NCBI RefSeq assembly: GCF_051297175.1
Contig: NZ_JBINNY010000001.1
Location: forward strand, 2,480,001 to 2,544,000
Direction: 5' to 3'
DNA length: 64,000 nucleotides
Source of the DNA: Dryocola sp051297175
Lineage (GTDB): Bacteria; Pseudomonadota; Gammaproteobacteria; Enterobacterales; Enterobacteriaceae
Position numbers and translations under genes: made by a program. The notes beneath the pieces were generated by a model. That model was not told the origin of the DNA. It saw only the letters and a program-made list of their open reading frames with translations, and did not search any database. Numbering within the stretch: the first letter of the stretch is position 1; each line of letters starts with the position of its first letter. Of this stretch, positions 1 to 9,279 are shown piece after piece.

Positions 1-2
1 CC

Positions 3-1838
3 CGCGTGGTCAACGTCTTCTTCGCCATGACGGCGGCGCACACCAACGACTACCTGCAAAAGCTTGACGAAGAGTTTGCCAGCGAGCTGGCCGAACTGGC
101 CGATGAAATCCGCCTGAACGAAGTGCTGTTCAGCCGCCTTGATGCGGTTTACCAGCAGCGCGATGCGCTTGAACTTGACGCTGAATCCCGCCGCCTGATG
201 GACGTCGTCTGGCAGCAGTTCAAGCTGGCGGGCGCGACGCTTACCGACGAGCAGAAATCACGCCTGAAGGCGCTCAATAAAGAGGCCGCCCAGCTAAGCA
301 GCCAGTTCAACAACCGCCTGCACGCCGCCGACAAGGCGGGTGGCCTGGTGCTGGACGACGTGCGGCAGCTTGACGGCCTGAGCAAAAGTGAAATCGCCGC
401 GGCGAAACAGGCCGCGGAAGGGAAAGGGCTGCACGACCGCTGGCTGATCCCGCTGCTGAACTGCACCCAGCAGCCCGCGCTGCAATCGCTAACCGACCGC
501 GCAACGCGTGAAAAACTCTTTGAAGCCGGATGGAACCGCACGCAGCGCAACGACGGCAACGACACCCGCGCCATCGTGGCCAGGCTCGCTACGCTGCGCG
601 CGGAGCAGGCGCAGCTGCTGGGCTTTGAAAGCTTTGCCGCGTGGAAAATTGCCGACCAGATGGCAAAAACCCCCGAGGCCGCGCTCGGCTTTATGCGCAA
701 TATCGTTCCGGCGGCGACGGCCCGCGCCCGGCGCGAGCTGGCGGATATCCAGCAGGTGATTGACGATCGCCAGGGCGGCTTTGAGGCGCAGGCTTGGGAC
801 TGGGCGTTTTACGCAGACCTGGTTCGCAGCGCAAAATACGACCTCGACGAAGCGCAGATTAAACCCTATTTCGAACTCAACGGCGTTATCGACAACGGCA
901 TGTTCTGGGCCGCAGGCAAGCTTTTCGGCCTCAAGTTTGTCGAACGCTTTGATATCCCGACCTATCACCCGGACGTGCGCACCTGGGAAATCTTCGATAA
1001 CGACGGGCGCGGCATGGCGCTGTTCTACGGCGACTATTTTGCCCGCGACAGCAAGGGCGGCGGGGCGTGGATGGGCAACTTCGTCGAGCAGTCGACGCTG
1101 TTCCAGAACGCGCCGGTCATCTACAACGTCTGCAACTACGTGAAGCCCGCGGCGGGCGAACCGGCGCTAATCTCCTGGGACGACGTCGTAACGCTGTTCC
1201 ACGAGTTTGGCCACACGCTGCACGGCCTGTTCGCTAAACAGCGTTACGCCTCGCTTTCCGGCACCAACACGCCGCGCGACTTTGTGGAATTCCCGTCGCA
1301 GATCAACGAACACTGGGCGCGTCAGCCGGACGTCTTCGCCAACTACGCCCGCCATTACGAAACCGGCGAGCCGATGCCGGATGCGCTGCGCGAAAAGCTG
1401 TTCAAGGCCGCGCGGTTCAACAAGGGCTACGACATGACCGAGCTGCTGGCGGGCGCGCTGCTGGACATGAACTGGCACAGCCTGCCGCACGGCGCAAAAG
1501 TGGAAGACGTGCCGCAGTTTGAGGCAGGCGCGCTGGAAAAAGAGCGCATCAACCTGCCTGCGGTACCGCCGCGCTACCGCAGCAGCTACTTCGCGCATAT
1601 CTTCGGCGGCGGCTACGCGGCGGGATATTACGCCTACATCTGGACGCAAATGCTGGCGGACGACGGCTACCAGTGGTTTGTTGAGCAGGGTGGATTAACG
1701 CCGGAAAACGGTAAAAAATTCCGCGAGGCGATACTTTCGCGCGGCAACAGCAGCGATCTCGCGCAGCTCTACCGCGAATGGCGCGGGCACGATCCGTATA
1801 GCGAACCGATGCTGAAAAATCGTGGGCTAGCTGAATAG
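3..1838 (+). CDS. dcp: Peptidyl-dipeptidase Dcp, 5'-truncated by window edge
   Basis: Zinc metallopeptidase of family M3 that removes dipeptides from the C-terminus of peptides. About 611 codons are visible against roughly 680 in E. coli Dcp, so the true start lies left of the window. The signature HEFGHTLHG (HExxH with the zinc histidines) is at about 1201-1227, and the following stretch with ...EFPSQINEHW supplies the third metal ligand region typical of M3 enzymes. The reading frame is open from the first full codon to TAG at 1836. A strong inverted repeat follows and probably ends the transcript. Family assignment is firm; the substrate statement is established knowledge of the family. 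Confidence 0.96.
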   Translation, partial: RVVNVFFAMTAAHTNDYLQKLDEEFASELAELADEIRLNEVLFSRLDAVYQQRDALELDAESRRLMDVVWQQFKLAGATLTDEQKSRLKALNKEAAQLSSQFNNRLHAADKAGGLVLDDVRQLDGLSKSEIAAAKQAAEGKGLHDRWLIPLLNCTQQPALQSLTDRATREKLFEAGWNRTQRNDGNDTRAIVARLATLRAEQAQLLGFESFAAWKIADQMAKTPEAALGFMRNIVPAATARARRELADIQQVIDDRQGGFEAQAWDWAFYADLVRSAKYDLDEAQIKPYFELNGVIDNGMFWAAGKLFGLKFVERFDIPTYHPDVRTWEIFDNDGRGMALFYGDYFARDSKGGGAWMGNFVEQSTLFQNAPVIYNVCNYVKPAAGEPALISWDDVVTLFHEFGHTLHGLFAKQRYASLSGTNTPRDFVEFPSQINEHWARQPDVFANYARHYETGEPMPDALREKLFKAARFNKGYDMTELLAGALLDMNWHSLPHGAKVEDVPQFEAGALEKERINLPAVPPRYRSSYFAHIFGGGYAAGYYAYIWTQMLADDGYQWFVEQGGLTPENGKKFREAILSRGNSSDLAQLYREWRGHDPYSEPMLKNRGLAE

Positions 1839-1876
1839 CGGTTTCGTTTGGGAAAGATTATTTCCTCAACCCGCGA

Positions 1877-1908
1877 GCGTCAGAGGAGGCATTTGCCTCC
1901 TCTGACGC
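1877..1908. terminator. Bidirectional rho-independent terminator
   Basis: A 15-bp perfect inverted repeat (GCGTCAGAGGAGGCA / TGCCTCCTCTGACGC, two-base loop) lies between the converging stops of dcp and hcp. It is followed by CTTTCG on the plus strand. It can serve both genes. Confidence 0.8.
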
Positions 1909-1917
1909 CTTTCGTTA

Positions 1918-2397
1918 TCAGGCATAACAACGATCGTTCCACGAATCACGATAGATAATATTTCCTTCCGTATATTTCCAGACGATCGCCTCATAACGCA
2001 GTTCGAGCGTTTCAAGGTGAGTACTGCTCAGGCCGTTAGGCGCCAGGTAGGGCGCAACCGTTGTGAACTTGACGTTCTCCAGAATGATATTGAAATATTC
2101 GGCCTCGATGCCTGATTCCAGGATACGGTACATCTTGATCGTCGCCTTCTTCATGGTTTGGCCCTCGCAAACGGCGCGGTAGAGAAGCGGTGTTGTCCGA
2201 TCAAACTCTTTCACTATCGTAATAGGGCGGTGAACGCGCGTGCCGGTAAGTTTTCCCCAGTTTGGATCCACCGGAATAGTGACGCCGTGGGAGAATGACT
2301 TTAACTCGATAGAACCCTGGCGCATTGGCATTTGACAACTTCCAACAATCGGAGAGCCATTTTCATCATCAAGCCACAAATGTGCGGGAGTAGACAT
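1918..2397 (-). CDS. hcp: Hcp-family type VI secretion protein (orphan Hcp)
   Basis: 159-residue protein of the Hcp (DUF796) family, the hexameric ring protein that forms the inner tube of the type VI secretion system and often carries small effectors in its lumen. Family features visible are the N-terminal LWLDDENGSPIVG stretch, the SFSHGV segment, the HRPITIVKEFD segment and the C-terminal ETLELRYEAIVWKY strand. No other T6SS structural gene (tssB/C, vgrG, clpV) is in the window, so this is an orphan copy. It is the last gene of a three-gene minus-strand set with a putative effector and a small membrane protein upstream, and a strong terminator follows it. Base composition is AT-richer than the surrounding genes, which fits acquisition by transfer. 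Confidence 0.92.
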   Translation of the reverse strand: MSTPAHLWLDDENGSPIVGSCQMPMRQGSIELKSFSHGVTIPVDPNWGKLTGTRVHRPITIVKEFDRTTPLLYRAVCEGQTMKKATIKMYRILESGIEAEYFNIILENVKFTTVAPYLAPNGLSSTHLETLELRYEAIVWKYTEGNIIYRDSWNDRCYA

Positions 2398-2443
2398 ATA
2401 ATATCCTTATTAGTGAGTTTTAAATATCAGTAAGGTTATCGCT

Positions 2444-2629
2444 TCACCATTTCACATAACGACCAAAAATATATAGCATGAATAGGAGGAAGACTGGCAC
2501 GGGCCATAAAGGCCCATCAGGGAAAATTTGCAACAAAACGACTGCGAACAAAATGGTTAGCAAGGCAGGGCCATACATCGAAAATAATGACCTGAATATC
2601 CGCCTGAAAATTCTTTTTATAATATTCAT
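2444..2629 (-). CDS. Small two-helix membrane protein, putative immunity protein
   Basis: 61-residue very hydrophobic protein. It has a basic N-terminus (NIIKRIFRRIFR) and two likely membrane segments, about residues 19-35 and 42-57, joined by a Pro/Gly turn. It begins only five bases after the stop of the upstream putative effector and precedes hcp in the same direction, so translation is probably coupled. I do not recognise a named family. Its position and membrane character suggest the immunity partner of the upstream protein, comparable to small inner-membrane immunity proteins that protect against ion-selective pore-forming T6SS effectors of the Serratia Ssp6 type. That role is inference. 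Confidence 0.6.
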   Translation of the reverse strand: MNIIKRIFRRIFRSLFSMYGPALLTILFAVVLLQIFPDGPLWPVPVFLLFMLYIFGRYVKW

Positions 2630-2634
2630 AATGG

Positions 2635-3324
2635 TTATCGGATCATCCTAGTGATGATGTCAGCAATGCCTTCATCTGATGTCATCTGTTTGAACGCGCC
2701 CGCTTTCTCAAACAGTGGCTCTATTAGAAAATACATCATTTCTAACTTTTGAGTATACAGAGCAGTATAGTAAGCAGGACTGGTGATGAGAAGACGATGT
2801 GCGCTATCTGCCGCTTTATGAACAACACCATATATACCAACGGTCGCAATGCCCCTCGATGCCCAGCCATTGATTAATCCTCTGATTTCGAAGCTTAAAT
2901 TTGTGCCGGTTGCGACAGATGATGCTGCAGCAAAAGTAAATCCTAGGTTTGTGAGTGACGTGGCGGCAATATGGATGTTTACAGCCATTAGCATTTCTTT
3001 TATGTAATCTATTTGATTGGATGTTTTGTGTCGGAAAATGTCTTCAAAGTAGATTTTAAGCATTTCATAAACAACATCCTTACCTCTCAGAATTTGGTAA
3101 ATGCCTTTGGAAAATCGGATATCCTCGGTCCTTTGTCGCTGACAAACATCCTGATAGTCGTCCGTAAAGCAGGAGGTATAATACAGCGCACGCGTTGCAC
3201 CTGCGCCTAAGGTTTCAATTTGATTTGTTACAGCCTTTCTAACACCCGTTAATGCATGCTCAAACTTCAGTGCAAGAATCTTATTCGCCTGCAAATAGCT
3301 AATAACTTCATTTCTGTAGTACAT
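2635..3324 (-). CDS. Putative pore-forming T6SS effector (Ssp6-like)
   Basis: 229-residue protein with no signal peptide. The N-terminal half is mostly charged and helical. The middle (about residues 118-170) is rich in Ala, Gly, Ser and Thr with moderately hydrophobic helices, as seen in proteins that insert into membranes. The start at 3324 has a good ribosome site (AAGGAG, about six bases upstream). It is followed five bases later by a tiny membrane protein and then by hcp, an arrangement resembling Hcp-linked effector and immunity pairs. Resemblance to the Ssp6 family is from memory and layout, not from alignment. AT-richer composition than neighbours suggests transfer. A metabolic or phage-derived role cannot be excluded. 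Confidence 0.5.
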   Translation of the reverse strand: MYYRNEVISYLQANKILALKFEHALTGVRKAVTNQIETLGAGATRALYYTSCFTDDYQDVCQRQRTEDIRFSKGIYQILRGKDVVYEMLKIYFEDIFRHKTSNQIDYIKEMLMAVNIHIAATSLTNLGFTFAAASSVATGTNLSFEIRGLINGWASRGIATVGIYGVVHKAADSAHRLLITSPAYYTALYTQKLEMMYFLIEPLFEKAGAFKQMTSDEGIADIITRMIR

Positions 3325-3409
3325 AATCGCTCCTTGCTAATTTTAACTCGTCCATTTGTTCTTTTTTATCCCCGGGAAAGCCTCCTGTAAATAGCTGCCC
3401 GCAAAAAAA

Positions 3410-3438
3410 GAGGCCGCAACGTTATCCGCTGCGGCCTC
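3410..3438 (-). terminator. Rho-independent terminator after yciF
   Basis: Nine-base inverted repeat GAGGCCGCA / TGCGGCCTC with an 11-base loop. On the minus strand it is followed by a run of seven Ts (3403-3409), the classical form, 46 bases beyond the yciF stop. Confidence 0.85.
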
Positions 3439-3483
3439 GGTCAAAAGCTTAACGGGCTGCTCGCCCGGTTTGCTTTGTTAAAG

Positions 3484-3981
3484 CTATTTATTCTTCGCGT
3501 CGTTATTTACGGAAGATTCAGCAATTGTCGTTAACTTACCGTCTGCGGCTTTTTCTTCAACCAGCGTTTCGCCTAAGAGTTTCTTGGCGTCGTTATAGCC
3601 TAATGCTGCGGCGAGCGTGCACAGCGTCCCATAGGCGGCAATCTCATAGTGTTCGACCTTTTGCGCGGCGGCAATTAAGCCCGCGTCGCGTACCGGCCCT
3701 TTATCAATAGAATCAATTACTTCCTGTCCTTCCTCAATCAGGCCTTCCATCGCCACGCATTTGATTCTTTTCAATTTTAAATCCGGAATGCTCTCCACCA
3801 CGCCGTCGATACGCTCCATCTGGATACGGGTTTCTTCCAGGTGGCTGGTGAATGCCTCGCGAAGCTGGGCGTTATCCGCCGCTCGGGCAAGCTTCGGCAG
3901 CGCTTTGGTCAACTGCTTTTCAGCGCTGTAGGTATCTGAAAGTAAATGAACAAACAGCTCTTCGATCGTCGAGATATGCAT
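3484..3981 (-). CDS. yciF: Ferritin-like stress protein YciF (DUF892)
   Basis: 165-residue ferritin-like four-helix protein. It matches YciF along its length: LFVHLLSDTYSAEKQL near the N-terminus, HLEETRIQMERID, KCVAMEGLIEEG, and AAQKVEHYEIAAYGTL. Conserved Glu and His residues in these helices are the candidate di-metal ligands of the ferritin-like fold. In E. coli yciF is cotranscribed with yciG and yciE and belongs to the general stress response; here neither partner is adjacent. Its biochemical role is not established. A terminator lies just downstream. The length equals the E. coli protein within one residue. Confidence 0.9.
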   Translation of the reverse strand: MHISTIEELFVHLLSDTYSAEKQLTKALPKLARAADNAQLREAFTSHLEETRIQMERIDGVVESIPDLKLKRIKCVAMEGLIEEGQEVIDSIDKGPVRDAGLIAAAQKVEHYEIAAYGTLCTLAAALGYNDAKKLLGETLVEEKAADGKLTTIAESSVNNDAKNK

Positions 3982-4149
3982 AGTATTGACTCCGATTGCG
4001 TTTCATAAAAAGAATGCAGAATGAATACTTGTCGATTTACTTCGCTCATTAACCTTAGCTTAGGGGGGGAGTAATACAAGGCGCTATTTGTCTGTCGAAT
4101 ACGTGCAGCGCCGTCCACCACGATGCGTCGGAGGCGCTGCGCGGGCCGG

Positions 4150-6306
4150 TTAAATCCTCTCCAGCAGTGCCCGTAATTTCTCGCGATGCACAGAGCCTAC
4201 GTCGTGCGGATGGCGATAGCCGATGTTTTCCACCGCGCGGGCGTACAGCGCAACCAGCCAGTCATAGACGTAGCTGGCGTTGCCGCGAGCGGGCGTATCG
4301 CCAAGCCTGGTCAGGCGTTTCGATGCCTGCGCCTGGGCCGCAGGGGCAAATACCGCGGCACCCTTGTTGACGCGGCTTGCCGGGCGGCTGGCCTGCGGCA
4401 CGCGCGCGTACCCCAGCCAGTTCACGAAGTCGCCGAGCACGCTGCTGGCGCAGGTGATCTCCTGGGCCATGGTGCCGTCGCCTGCCTGGAGCATCTCCTC
4501 CAGCTGATCCGGCAGCGCCAGGCGGTAGCTGGCAACAATCAGCAGATCGCACAGCGCCTGTAGCTGGGCGTTATCCAGCCCAAACTGCTGGGCGACCTCA
4601 GCCCTCTGCGCAAGGCGTCTAAGGTGCGCAACCCACAGCTGATGCACCTCCAGCGCGTAGCTCACCGGGTTTACCTCGCGCAGCTCATCGGCGTCGTCTT
4701 CCGCAAACAGATCGATATCCAGCTGGAAAGCCGCCGGCTTTTTCTGCCGCTGTTGGTGATGGCGCTGCCAGCACTGCTGTAGCGCGTGGCGGTCCGGCAC
4801 CAGGCCTGCCAGCAGCTCGCCGTGCAGGGCGGCGCTGGCCTGCAGCGCGCGAACCAGGCCTTCCGCCTGGCGACGGGCCGCTTCCGGGACGATGTTGTGC
4901 GCCGTGGTAAGGCGCTGGAAAAGCTCGACGGTCTGCGCGTCCAGCGCGGCCTGTAGACCCTCAACGCGCTGGGTGCGACGGTCGCTATTCATGGCATCGG
5001 TCAGCCACTCCAGCAGGCGATGCATATTGCGACCGTCCAGCGCCTGCAGCGTTCCCCAGCGCTTTCCCGCCTGGCCAATCAGGCGCTGCACGCCGTCGTC
5101 CACGCCCGCGCCGCCGGTGAAACGTGCGTCAAACGGCGTGATCGTCCAGATCAGGCCCGGCAGGGTGGCCTGGCTTCCCTGGGTGTTATCCACCCAGCGG
5201 GCAAGGATTTTACCCGCCGATTTCACCTGCGCGCGCTCGGCGGCGGCGTTGCAGACCAGCAGCGTGTCGGGCTGCAGGCGGTCGGTGTAGTAATCGAGCT
5301 GCTCAAGTGGGATATCGATGATATCGACGTCGCCAAGCGCCGGGGCGTTGCCTACCGTCAGGCAAACTTCCGCGCACAGCGCCAGAAGATCGCGCTGGGC
5401 CAGGCTTACCGGGGAACCGGCCTCACCGCCGTTGAGCGGGCAAATCATCACGTCGGCCTGAATTTCCGGCTCGTCGGGCGTAGCCGGGATCAGAAAGCCT
5501 TCGGCGGGCAGCAGGAAGGTATCGACGAGCAGGCTGGCGGGTGCCATAAACCTTGTGGCGTCGCCGACGTGGTGCAGCGTGTCGCTAAGATGGTGCCACC
5601 GTGCGGTCAGCGTGGCGTCATCGCCCCACAGCATTGCCAGCAGCGATACGCGATCCGCGGTGGTCAGCCACGGCAGCAGGTCGGCCATTTGTTGCCACAG
5701 CGCGTCGTCCAGATGGTGCTGGCGGCGCAGCTGGGCGTGGTAGCAGCGGGCGATATCGGCAACCTGCTGGGCGGAAATGCCCGGCACAATTTGCGCCTGG
5801 CGGCGGGTTTGCAGCTCTGCGATACGCGCCGCAATCACGCTCGACTGCGCCACGCGCGGTTCGGGCTGGCGGTGATAATCGCGGATGGTGCGCTGCGCCA
5901 GATCGCTTTCGCCGAACAGCGTCAGCAGCAGCGGGAAGTTATCGACGGCGGGCGCGGCCCTGGCGGTAAAGCGCACGGCAAGGGCGGCGGCGTGGCCGGG
6001 GTTAACGTGGGTGAGGTAATCCAGCGTTTTTTCACCCAGCGTCACCTCGATGCGCCCGGCGGGATTCGCCAGCAGCGCGCTCAGCAGATGGTGCTTTCCG
6101 GCAACGGAATGACCGTACAACCCCAGCGCCAGAGGCTGGCGGCTTAACGCATCAATCTGGTGCTGGCGGCGCTGCAACGGCAGCAGGCGCGCAAGCAGGC
6201 TGTCGGCCTCGTTTTCCAGCAGCGGGGCGTGCGGGCGAGTTTCCTGAACCCAGTTTGCCAGCTGGCGCAGCGCCGCCTTTTTATGACTCACGGTTGGCTG
6301 ATTCAT
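4150..6306 (-). CDS. srfC: SrfC-family protein with degenerate P-loop
   Basis: 718-residue protein of the SrfC (putative virulence factor) family, third gene of srfABC. Residues 65-73 read GHSVAGKHH inside a beta-strand/loop context (LALGLYGHSVAGKHHLLSAL), a Walker A-like GxxxxGK where the usual Ser/Thr after Lys is His. Further helical segments rich in Gln, Arg and Leu recall dynamin-like GTPases, but a clear G4 NKxD was not found. It overlaps srfB by four bases (ATGA), indicating coupled translation. The family was named in Salmonella as SsrB-regulated, and srfABC has been reported as a cytotoxic locus in insect-associated bacteria. Molecular function is unknown, and nucleotide binding is inference. 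Confidence 0.85.
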   Translation of the reverse strand: MNQPTVSHKKAALRQLANWVQETRPHAPLLENEADSLLARLLPLQRRQHQIDALSRQPLALGLYGHSVAGKHHLLSALLANPAGRIEVTLGEKTLDYLTHVNPGHAAALAVRFTARAAPAVDNFPLLLTLFGESDLAQRTIRDYHRQPEPRVAQSSVIAARIAELQTRRQAQIVPGISAQQVADIARCYHAQLRRQHHLDDALWQQMADLLPWLTTADRVSLLAMLWGDDATLTARWHHLSDTLHHVGDATRFMAPASLLVDTFLLPAEGFLIPATPDEPEIQADVMICPLNGGEAGSPVSLAQRDLLALCAEVCLTVGNAPALGDVDIIDIPLEQLDYYTDRLQPDTLLVCNAAAERAQVKSAGKILARWVDNTQGSQATLPGLIWTITPFDARFTGGAGVDDGVQRLIGQAGKRWGTLQALDGRNMHRLLEWLTDAMNSDRRTQRVEGLQAALDAQTVELFQRLTTAHNIVPEAARRQAEGLVRALQASAALHGELLAGLVPDRHALQQCWQRHHQQRQKKPAAFQLDIDLFAEDDADELREVNPVSYALEVHQLWVAHLRRLAQRAEVAQQFGLDNAQLQALCDLLIVASYRLALPDQLEEMLQAGDGTMAQEITCASSVLGDFVNWLGYARVPQASRPASRVNKGAAVFAPAAQAQASKRLTRLGDTPARGNASYVYDWLVALYARAVENIGYRHPHDVGSVHREKLRALLERI

Positions 6307-9275
6307 TTTTGGTAGACGCTCCCGCTGTCGATCCAGTAGTGGCTGGCGCCGCTGTAGCTGCCGGCCAGGGTATTCAGTTTAAAACTCAGCTGGCTGAGCG
6401 GCACTTTGCTGCCGTCCTGCAGCCAGGCTTCGGCGAGCGTAAAGGCATCCGCCTCGCGCGTTTGCTGGAGGCGTACGTTAAGCACGCCGTCACCGGCAAT
6501 GGCTTTAGCAAGTGACGCCGAGTTAATCGCCAGGGTGTAAAGCGGCGTAGCGGGCCAACGGGCGTTATCCAACTGGCGGAAGCCAAGGCAGGCGTTGCCG
6601 CGCAGCGGGAAGTGCAGGCGCGTGTCGAGCGTGGCCTTGGGATTGTCCAGATCGATATCGCGATACCAGACGTTTTCCTCGCTCAGCACGTTGTTGCCGT
6701 CGAGCATGCCGAGGTAGCGCACGGTGGAATAGGCCTGAATGTCCGACGCCTTAAAGTTAAAGCCCGGCAGGCGCAGGTCCATCGCCAGGCTGCACAGCAT
6801 CGCGCCCACGGCGGCGGTGGATTTCGGGTTGCCGATGCGGCCCTGCTGGCTGAACGGATACCATTCGTGGGTCTGGTAGTTATCGAGCCAGACGATGCGG
6901 TTGACCGGCACGGGCTGAAGGTGGCGCAGCAGGGCCTGCACGCCGGGCAGGCAGGCCGGGCGGCCGGTGACCAGCAGCACGTCGCAGCAGTAGTGGCTGA
7001 TAACCTCGCACAGCGCCTGGAGCGGGGCGGTCAGGGTGAACTGACCGGCCATCAGCGCTTCCTGAAGCGCTACCAGCTCGACGTGAATCGGCACGCTGAA
7101 CAGGTCGAAAAGCGGCGCGTCCGCAGGCAGCGCGTGCTGCACGGCGTGCTGAACGTAGTTAATCACGTTGTCGGTCGGGCGCTGGGCGAGCAGTTCGCCA
7201 AAGGTCGCCTCGAGCGTTGCATGGCGATCGTCGGGATCGCTGTTTTCCCAGTAGTTCAGCACCGCGTGGCCGAGGGGAATAAACAGCTGCAGTGCGGTCT
7301 GCTGGCGCAGCGTGCCGCGCGTGTCCATGCGGCCCGACTCGCCGAACAGCGTGGTCATCAGCCCGGTCACGTCGGCGACGCCCGCCTGGTGAATCTTCGC
7401 CTGCAGCGCCGGAAGCACGCAGCGCTGGATCACGTCCAGCAGAATATCGTCGCCCGCCACCTTAAAGCCTTCGCGGAACAGCAGGCGCGGGGCGATTTTC
7501 ACGTTGCTGCCCACGCCGTCGTCAAGCTGGTACTGGGTGATTGCCATGTCGGTGGTGCCGCCGCCGATGTCGATAGACGCCACGCGCAGGGTCTTGCCCA
7601 GAGGTTCGTCATCGCTCAGCAGGCGGTCGGGGCGCGCCAGGCTTTTGAAAAAGGTGCCGCTTTGCCCGGCGTAGTTCACGATGGCTTCGTTATACAGCCA
7701 GACGAGCTGCCCGCAGGTCGCCTCGTCCCATTCCATGTGTACGGTGGGCACCGGCACCACGCTTTTCTCTTTGTCGCGATCGCTGGTAAAGCCGTCGTCC
7801 GCCGGGTGCCACTCCATCGCTTTCCACACCAGGCCTACGGCTTCGCGCATCCGCTGGCTGAACAGCTCGCGCTCCTGCTTCGGCATGGCGGACGGCAGGG
7901 TGAGGATCAGGTTGCGCAGCTGGCGCGGGGCGTTGAGGTGGCCCATGCTCTGGCGCGAGCCGACGCTGTTGATCTGCATCAGCGCCTGCGACAGCAGCTC
8001 GCAGAGCATCAGCGTCATCAGCGAGCTGCGGCTGTACTGCGGGGAAAAGACCGGCAGGCGCTCGTCCATCGGCAGGTCGTAGAGCGGCTGGCCGTCGTCG
8101 TTCATCAGGTTCATCAGCGGGAAGGCGGTGGCAAGCGGCTCGCGCTGGGTTTTTACGCCCATCTGGCTAAAGCGCCAGTCCTGGGCTGCCGGGGTTTCGT
8201 CCCACAGATAGCGGCGCGGGCTTGAGATCCCGCTGGCGCCTTCCGTACCGAGGCGCACGCTCGCCATGCGGCGGGCCTCGCTGCCGACGCGGGCAATGGA
8301 CGGCCAGACGAAGGCGTCATCGCGCCCGCTTTCCACGGAAAAGTGCTGCTTGCCGAACTTCGCTTCCGAAAACTCCAGGCGGCTGGTGAACATCGCCTCG
8401 TTGATAAACTGCGGCTCGCTGAGCGAGCGGATCTGCAGCTCGGCGGTCTGGCGCAGGCCGTCGTTCGCCTCGCCGTGATCCTCAATCAGCACGCCGCAGG
8501 TGTGGGTGTTGCCCACGTCCAGCACCAGATCCACCGGGATGGCCGGCGCCTGAAGCGTGGCGGTGACGATTTTCACCTCCGGCACCGCAAGCTGCGCGCC
8601 GAGCATTTCGAGGATGTTCAGGTAGTGCGCCTGGTACTCGAACATTTTCATCGCGGCGGTGATTTCGCGCTCGGTGCGCGATTCGTGGCGCGTCACGTAC
8701 TGGGTGAACACCTCGCGCAGCCAGCCGTCGACCCAGGTCTGGTCGAGGAAATCGTGGATCTCCTGATTCTGCCAGGCCAGCGCAAAGCGCGCGCCGTTGC
8801 GCACGTCGTTCTGCGTCGGGGCAAGATGCGCGGCAGGGCTGTCGTCGGCGTAGATTTTGGTGTCCAGCGCGATGCTGATGCGCACCGTGTTGCCCGCGGA
8901 ATCCGGCGTTTCCAGGCTGCGGATCTGCACGCGCGCCCAGTTGTCCGGCCCGCCCACAAAGGTGCGCGGCGGATTAAAACGGTGGAAGGGCAGCGGCAGC
9001 CAGATTTTGTCCATTACCTTGAGCGAGTGGCCAAGGGTGAGGGTGGTTTCCGGCTTCACCACTTCGGGCGCGCCGCCTTCGCTGTCGGGCAGCGTGAACT
9101 TGCCGGGCACCACGTCGTAATCGAGGCGCAGCAGCGGGCCGTTGGCGGTTTTACGCACAAAACGCCCGGTGTGCGGGGCGTTCGGCTGCGGGGCAAGGCC
9201 AAAATCCAGGAACTGGATGCCGCTGTCTTTAATGAGCGTCACGCTCGGCTTGTACGGGAACAGGTTGGCAAGCAT
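6303..9275 (-). CDS. srfB: SrfB-family protein with actin/Hsp70-type ATPase motifs
   Basis: 990-residue SrfB-family protein, middle gene of srfABC. Three spaced motifs mark an actin/Hsp70-like nucleotide-binding fold: phosphate-1 loop LDVGNTHTCGVLI near residue 250, phosphate-2 loop SIDIGGGTTDMAI near 570, and an adenosine-type motif LLVTGRPACLPGVQALL near 765. The N-terminal 240 residues are a separate region starting with LANLFPYKPSVTLI. The ATG at 9275 was chosen because known SrfB proteins begin at this point; an in-frame GTG at 9287 would overlap srfA. It overlaps srfC by four bases. ATPase activity is predicted from motifs only. Confidence 0.87.
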   Translation of the reverse strand: MLANLFPYKPSVTLIKDSGIQFLDFGLAPQPNAPHTGRFVRKTANGPLLRLDYDVVPGKFTLPDSEGGAPEVVKPETTLTLGHSLKVMDKIWLPLPFHRFNPPRTFVGGPDNWARVQIRSLETPDSAGNTVRISIALDTKIYADDSPAAHLAPTQNDVRNGARFALAWQNQEIHDFLDQTWVDGWLREVFTQYVTRHESRTEREITAAMKMFEYQAHYLNILEMLGAQLAVPEVKIVTATLQAPAIPVDLVLDVGNTHTCGVLIEDHGEANDGLRQTAELQIRSLSEPQFINEAMFTSRLEFSEAKFGKQHFSVESGRDDAFVWPSIARVGSEARRMASVRLGTEGASGISSPRRYLWDETPAAQDWRFSQMGVKTQREPLATAFPLMNLMNDDGQPLYDLPMDERLPVFSPQYSRSSLMTLMLCELLSQALMQINSVGSRQSMGHLNAPRQLRNLILTLPSAMPKQERELFSQRMREAVGLVWKAMEWHPADDGFTSDRDKEKSVVPVPTVHMEWDEATCGQLVWLYNEAIVNYAGQSGTFFKSLARPDRLLSDDEPLGKTLRVASIDIGGGTTDMAITQYQLDDGVGSNVKIAPRLLFREGFKVAGDDILLDVIQRCVLPALQAKIHQAGVADVTGLMTTLFGESGRMDTRGTLRQQTALQLFIPLGHAVLNYWENSDPDDRHATLEATFGELLAQRPTDNVINYVQHAVQHALPADAPLFDLFSVPIHVELVALQEALMAGQFTLTAPLQALCEVISHYCCDVLLVTGRPACLPGVQALLRHLQPVPVNRIVWLDNYQTHEWYPFSQQGRIGNPKSTAAVGAMLCSLAMDLRLPGFNFKASDIQAYSTVRYLGMLDGNNVLSEENVWYRDIDLDNPKATLDTRLHFPLRGNACLGFRQLDNARWPATPLYTLAINSASLAKAIAGDGVLNVRLQQTREADAFTLAEAWLQDGSKVPLSQLSFKLNTLAGSYSGASHYWIDSGSVYQK

Positions 9276-9279
9276 AGGG

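Noticed and set aside
4150..6306. Calling SrfC a functional dynamin-like GTPase.
   Set aside because: The P-loop lacks Ser/Thr after Lys and no NKxD motif was found; nucleotide binding stays a hypothesis.
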